DNA of 11,242 nucleotides from JBOGEN01 sp050743265 (GTDB lineage: Bacteria > Actinomycetota > Actinomycetes > JBOGEN01): positions 1 to 11,242 of the forward strand of contig JBOGEN010000014.1 of NCBI GenBank assembly GCA_050743265.1, written 5' to 3'. The position numbers and the translations under genes are program-made. The notes under the pieces were generated by a model. It was not told where the DNA came from and searched no databases. It saw only the letters and a program-made list of their open reading frames with translations. Numbering within the stretch: the first letter of the stretch is position 1; every line of letters starts with the position of its first letter. Of the stretch, positions 8,775 through 11,242 are shown piece after piece.

Positions 8775-9710
8775 GTGGACCTGCTTGCCGAAGAAGCGGC
8801 GCTTGCCGAGGCGCGGGCGCCCTACGCCACCGCCGTCGTCACGTGGGCGCGGTCCCCCGAGGCCACCCGGCCCGGTGACCGTGCGATCGTGACCCAGGAC
8901 GGCACCCTGACCGGCTGGATCGGGGGCCCGGTCGTCGAGCCCGCCGTGGCCGAGGAGGCTGTGCGCGCGATGGCCGACGGCCTGCCGCGCGCCCTGCACC
9001 TCACTCCTCCCGGGGCGTCGGCGCCGGCCCGGGAGGGTGTGATCAACGTTCCCGTGTCCGCGTCGAGCGAGGGTGAGATCGAGGTGTTCGTGCAGCCTCA
9101 CCTGCCGCCGGCCCAGGTCGTCGCGATCGGTGCGGCCCCCATGCCGGAGGCGGTCGCGGACATGGCCCGCCGCATCGGCTACGTCGGCGAGCACGTCCCG
9201 AACCTCGAGGGTCTCGGGCGCGTCTCGCTCCGCCCCGATACGTACACGGTCGTGGCCACGTTCGGCGAGTTCGACGAGGAGGCGCTGCGCGCGGTGCTCG
9301 GCGCCGGTGTCCAGTACGTCGCGCTCGTCGCGTCGGCGAAGCGCTCGGCCGCGCTGCTCGCCCAGATGCGCAAGGACGGGGCCACCCAGGCCGACCTCGC
9401 TCGCGTCCGGGTCCCGGAAGGGCTCGCCCCCGGCGCGCTCACCCACCTCGAGGTGTCCGCGGCGGTGCTGGCGGACGTGGTGGCCACCCAGACGTCCCGC
9501 CGGGGCGAGTCGGCCGAGGAGCAGGTGCCCACGGCGGACGAGACCGCACCCTCGCCGGTCGCCGTCGACCCCGTGTGCGGCACCCAGCTCGACCCCGTGC
9601 GTGCGGTGGGCCGGTTCACGTACGACGGGCGCACGCACGTCTTCTGCAGCACGAGCTGCCGGCGTGCGTTCGAGGACGAGCCCTGGCGGTACACCCCCGC
9701 CGCGGTCTGA
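8775..9710 (+). CDS. XdhC-like protein fused to a C-terminal YHS domain (copy 2, XdhC cysteines lost)
   Basis: A 311-residue paralogue of the protein encoded after coxL. GTG at 8775 is preferred because GGAG stands eight bases before it and the product VDLLAEEAAL aligns with DLLAQEVAL of copy 1; GTG at 8769 is possible, and the longer open frame from 8652 adds unconserved low-complexity sequence. By hand alignment 32 of the first 50 shared residues are identical. The layout is the same: XdhC N-domain, Rossmann-like half with the degenerate loop GAAPMPE at 119, linker, and YHS domain at about 265-308 (DPVCGT, FCSTSC; Cys268, Cys291, Cys295). However, the copy 1 cysteines are replaced: GGSCTEP becomes GGPVVEP (Val53) and LSCASEG becomes VSASSEG (Ala96). 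It probably serves molybdoenzyme or metal-centre assembly but may not bind cofactor the same way. Its stop is followed by a hairpin. Confidence 0.85.
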   Translation: MDLLAEEAALAEARAPYATAVVTWARSPEATRPGDRAIVTQDGTLTGWIGGPVVEPAVAEEAVRAMADGLPRALHLTPPGASAPAREGVINVPVSASSEGEIEVFVQPHLPPAQVVAIGAAPMPEAVADMARRIGYVGEHVPNLEGLGRVSLRPDTYTVVATFGEFDEEALRAVLGAGVQYVALVASAKRSAALLAQMRKDGATQADLARVRVPEGLAPGALTHLEVSAAVLADVVATQTSRRGESAEEQVPTADETAPSPVAVDPVCGTQLDPVRAVGRFTYDGRTHVFCSTSCRRAFEDEPWRYTPAAV

Positions 9711-9732
9711 CCCTGGCGCGGCCGGTCCAGGG
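9711..9732 (+). terminator. Hairpin directly after the second XdhC-YHS gene, candidate T-less terminator
   Basis: CCCTGG and CCAGGG form a perfect 6-base-pair stem with a 10-base loop beginning at the first base after the stop codon. No T tract follows, as is often so in actinobacterial terminators. If it terminates, the downstream GH4 gene needs its own promoter in the remaining 65 bases. Confidence 0.4.
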
Positions 9733-9745
9733 CCGTCGGAAGTCG

Positions 9746-9767
9746 CGGCCGTCTCGCGTCACGGCCG
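9746..9767. promoter_or_regulatory. Inverted repeat CGGCCGT-N8-ACGGCCG upstream of the GH4 gene, candidate operator
   Basis: Two perfect 7-base arms separated by 8 bases end 30 bases before the GH4 start codon. The hexamer GGCCGT also recurs at 9731, 9747 and 9763, exactly 16 bases apart each time, so both inverted and direct symmetry are present. This is a plausible site for a sugar-responsive repressor, but a hairpin or chance in GC-rich DNA cannot be excluded. Confidence 0.35.
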
Positions 9768-9797
9768 TACGACGGCTGGACGTGTGAGACTCGCGGC

Positions 9798-11132
9798 ATG
9801 AGGCTCACGGTGCTGGGCGGGGGCGGGTTCCGCGTCCCGCTCGTGTACGCCGCGCTGGCCGACGGCACCGCCGGGGTCGACGAGATCGTGCTGCACGACG
9901 TCGACGAGACCAGGCTCCGAGCCGTGCAGGCGGTGCTGCGGCAGATGGCTGCCGAGGCCGCGTACCCGCCCCGTGTCGTCGTCGCCACGGACCTGGACGA
10001 TGCGGTGCGCGGCTGCGATGTGGTGTTCTCTTCGATGCGGGTGGGCGGTCTCGAGGCCCGCGCGGTGGACGAGCAGGTTGCCCTCGCCCACGGCGTCCTC
10101 GGGCAGGAGACGACGGGCGCGGGCGGCGTCAGCTTTGGCCTGAGGACGGTCCCCTTCGCCGTCCGCGTCGCCGAGCGGGTGGCCGCATTGGCCCCGGACG
10201 CCTGGGTGGTCAACTTCACGAACCCGGCCGGCATGGTGACCGAGGCGATGTCCCGGGTGCTGGGCGGTCATGTGGTCGGCATCTGCGACTCCCCGGTCGC
10301 GCTCGGGCGCCGCGTGGCCGGGGCGCTCGGGGTGGACCCGTCCCGGCTCTCCCTGGACTACGTCGGCCTGAACCACCTCGGGTGGCTGCGGGCCGCCCGG
10401 GTCGACGGGCGGGACCTGCTGCCGGCGCTGCTCGCCGACGAGCAGGCACTCACCTCGTTCGAGGAGGGCAGGCTGTTCGGACCGGCACGGCTCCGGGAGC
10501 TCGGGGCGATCCCCAACGAGTACCTGCACTACTACTACTGCCACGGGGACGTGCTGCAGTCGATGCGACGGGCGCCTGAGCCGCGGGGCGCGTACCTGCT
10601 CGCACAGCAGACCGACTTCTACGCCGAGGTCGCACGCCGTCCGGAGATGGCGCTCGAGGTCTGGCGACGGGCACGCCGCGCCCGTGAGGAGACCTACCTC
10701 GCCGAGAGCCGCCCGGAGGGCGTACGCCGGGACGCGGCCGACCTCGACGGCGGAGGGTACGAGGGGGTGGCGCTGGATCTTATGCGCGCGCTGACGCGGG
10801 GCGAGCGGAGCACTCTCGTGCTGAACATCCGCAACCGCGGGGCGCTGCCCGGCCTGGACGACGACGCGGTGGTCGAGGTGCCCTGTCGGGTGGACGCGGA
10901 CGGGACGCATCCGGTCGCCGCAGAGCCGATGACGGACGAGCAGGCCGAGCTCGTCCGGACGATCAAGGCCGTCGAGCGCACCACGATCGAGGCCGCGCTC
11001 ACCGGCTCACGCGAGACCGCGGTACGGGCGATGGCGGCGCACCCCCTCGTGGGCTCCGGACCTACCGCGGAACGGCTGCTCGACGCCTACGTCGCCCGTA
11101 TCCCCGCGCTGGCGGCCGTGTTCCGGAGCTGA
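9798..11132 (+). CDS. GH4 family NAD-dependent glycosidase, 6-phospho-beta-glucosidase type
   Basis: A 444-residue cytoplasmic enzyme of glycoside hydrolase family 4, which cleaves (usually phosphorylated) disaccharides by an oxidation-elimination route needing NAD+ and a divalent metal. The ATG at 9798 gives MRLTVLGGGGFRVP, the typical N-terminus with Rossmann loop at 6-13, though no good ribosome binding site precedes it. Further landmarks are GVLGQETTGAGG (99-110), NFTNPAG (139-145), GICDSP with the metal-binding cysteine at 163, GLNHLGW with the metal-binding histidine at 193, and IPNEYLHYYY (238-247) containing the likely catalytic tyrosine. Near the C-terminus is the conserved HPLVGS. 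The overall pattern resembles actinobacterial 6-phospho-beta-glucosidases. No PTS or sugar kinase is in the window, so the phosphosugar source is unseen; an unphosphorylated substrate is a possible alternative. Confidence 0.9.
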   Translation: MRLTVLGGGGFRVPLVYAALADGTAGVDEIVLHDVDETRLRAVQAVLRQMAAEAAYPPRVVVATDLDDAVRGCDVVFSSMRVGGLEARAVDEQVALAHGVLGQETTGAGGVSFGLRTVPFAVRVAERVAALAPDAWVVNFTNPAGMVTEAMSRVLGGHVVGICDSPVALGRRVAGALGVDPSRLSLDYVGLNHLGWLRAARVDGRDLLPALLADEQALTSFEEGRLFGPARLRELGAIPNEYLHYYYCHGDVLQSMRRAPEPRGAYLLAQQTDFYAEVARRPEMALEVWRRARRAREETYLAESRPEGVRRDAADLDGGGYEGVALDLMRALTRGERSTLVLNIRNRGALPGLDDDAVVEVPCRVDADGTHPVAAEPMTDEQAELVRTIKAVERTTIEAALTGSRETAVRAMAAHPLVGSGPTAERLLDAYVARIPALAAVFRS

Positions 11133-11144
11133 CCGCCCGGGCGG
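11133..11144. terminator. GC palindrome immediately after the GH4 stop, weak terminator candidate
   Basis: CCGCCCGGGCGG is a perfect 12-base palindrome abutting the stop codon. It has no unpaired loop of its own, so the RNA hairpin would lose the central pairs. No T run follows. It lies between convergent genes, where a terminator is expected. Confidence 0.25.
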
Positions 11145-11146
11145 CG

Positions 11147-11180
11147 CGGCGGGTGGGGCCGTGTCCGGCGGGTGGGCCGT
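11147..11180. repeat. Tandem near-repeat of CGGCGGGTGGG(G)CCGT
   Basis: CGGCGGGTGGGGCCGT at 11147-11162 recurs at 11166-11180 with one G missing, giving a 19-base period. The G runs GGG-T-GGGG and GGG-T-GGG on the plus strand, separated by 11 bases, could in principle form a four-run quadruplex. The second copy ends at the stop codon of the possible minus-strand gene. Confidence 0.5.
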
Positions 11181-11242
11181 CACGCCGCCCCGTCGGCGCC
11201 GGGACCCTCGGCCGAGACCCCGCCGGCGAGGAACGCGGACAC
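11180..11242 (-). CDS. Possible C-terminal end of a minus-strand gene (partial)
   Basis: Reading in from the window edge on the minus strand, 20 codons (VSAFLAGGVSAEGPGADGAA) run to a TGA at 11180-11182. The Gly/Ala-rich end looks like an ordinary protein tail and would make a convergent pair with the GH4 gene. The fragment is too short to identify, and a chance open frame in GC-rich DNA is equally possible. Confidence 0.3.
   Translation of the reverse strand: MSAFLAGGVSAEGPGADGAA

Overview
The window is very GC-rich DNA with dense, mostly overlapping genes, GTG starts and long antisense shadow frames. That composition and the protein families point to an Actinomycetota chromosome; I cannot name a genus. 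There are no rRNA or tRNA genes, CRISPR arrays, transposases or phage genes that I can see.

Left part (1-2498, plus strand): the 3' two thirds of coxL, the large molybdenum subunit of a form I aerobic CO dehydrogenase (AYRCSFR active-site loop and GVGES catalytic glutamate both present). It overlaps by 4 bases a gene for an XdhC/CoxI-like maturation factor that carries an extra C-terminal YHS metal-binding domain. The coxM and coxS genes expected with coxL would lie upstream, outside the window.

Middle (2568-8302, minus strand): a complete five-gene peptide/oligopeptide (Dpp/Opp-type) ABC importer operon in the order lipoprotein substrate-binding protein, DppC-like permease, DppB-like permease, DppD-like ATPase, DppF-like ATPase. 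Junctions are a 2-base gap, two 4-base overlaps and a 1-base overlap, so it reads as one transcript. It converges with the cox genes over about 69 bases.

Right part (8303-11242): a 472-base divergent intergenic region with several inverted repeats, then a second XdhC-like/YHS fusion gene, clearly a paralogue of the first, then a GH4 (6-phospho-beta-glucosidase type) NAD-dependent glycosidase, and finally the last 20 or so codons of a possible minus-strand gene.

The most interesting point is the pair of XdhC-YHS fusion proteins flanking the transporter. CO dehydrogenase has a Mo-S-Cu active site, XdhC-family proteins handle the sulfurated molybdenum cofactor, and YHS domains are known from copper-handling proteins, so the fusion could join Mo-cofactor and copper delivery in one polypeptide. 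The first copy keeps two cysteines at positions typical of XdhC proteins; the second has lost both while keeping its YHS cysteines, which suggests a division of labour. The functional part of this is inference; the domain layout and residue differences are read directly from the sequence.
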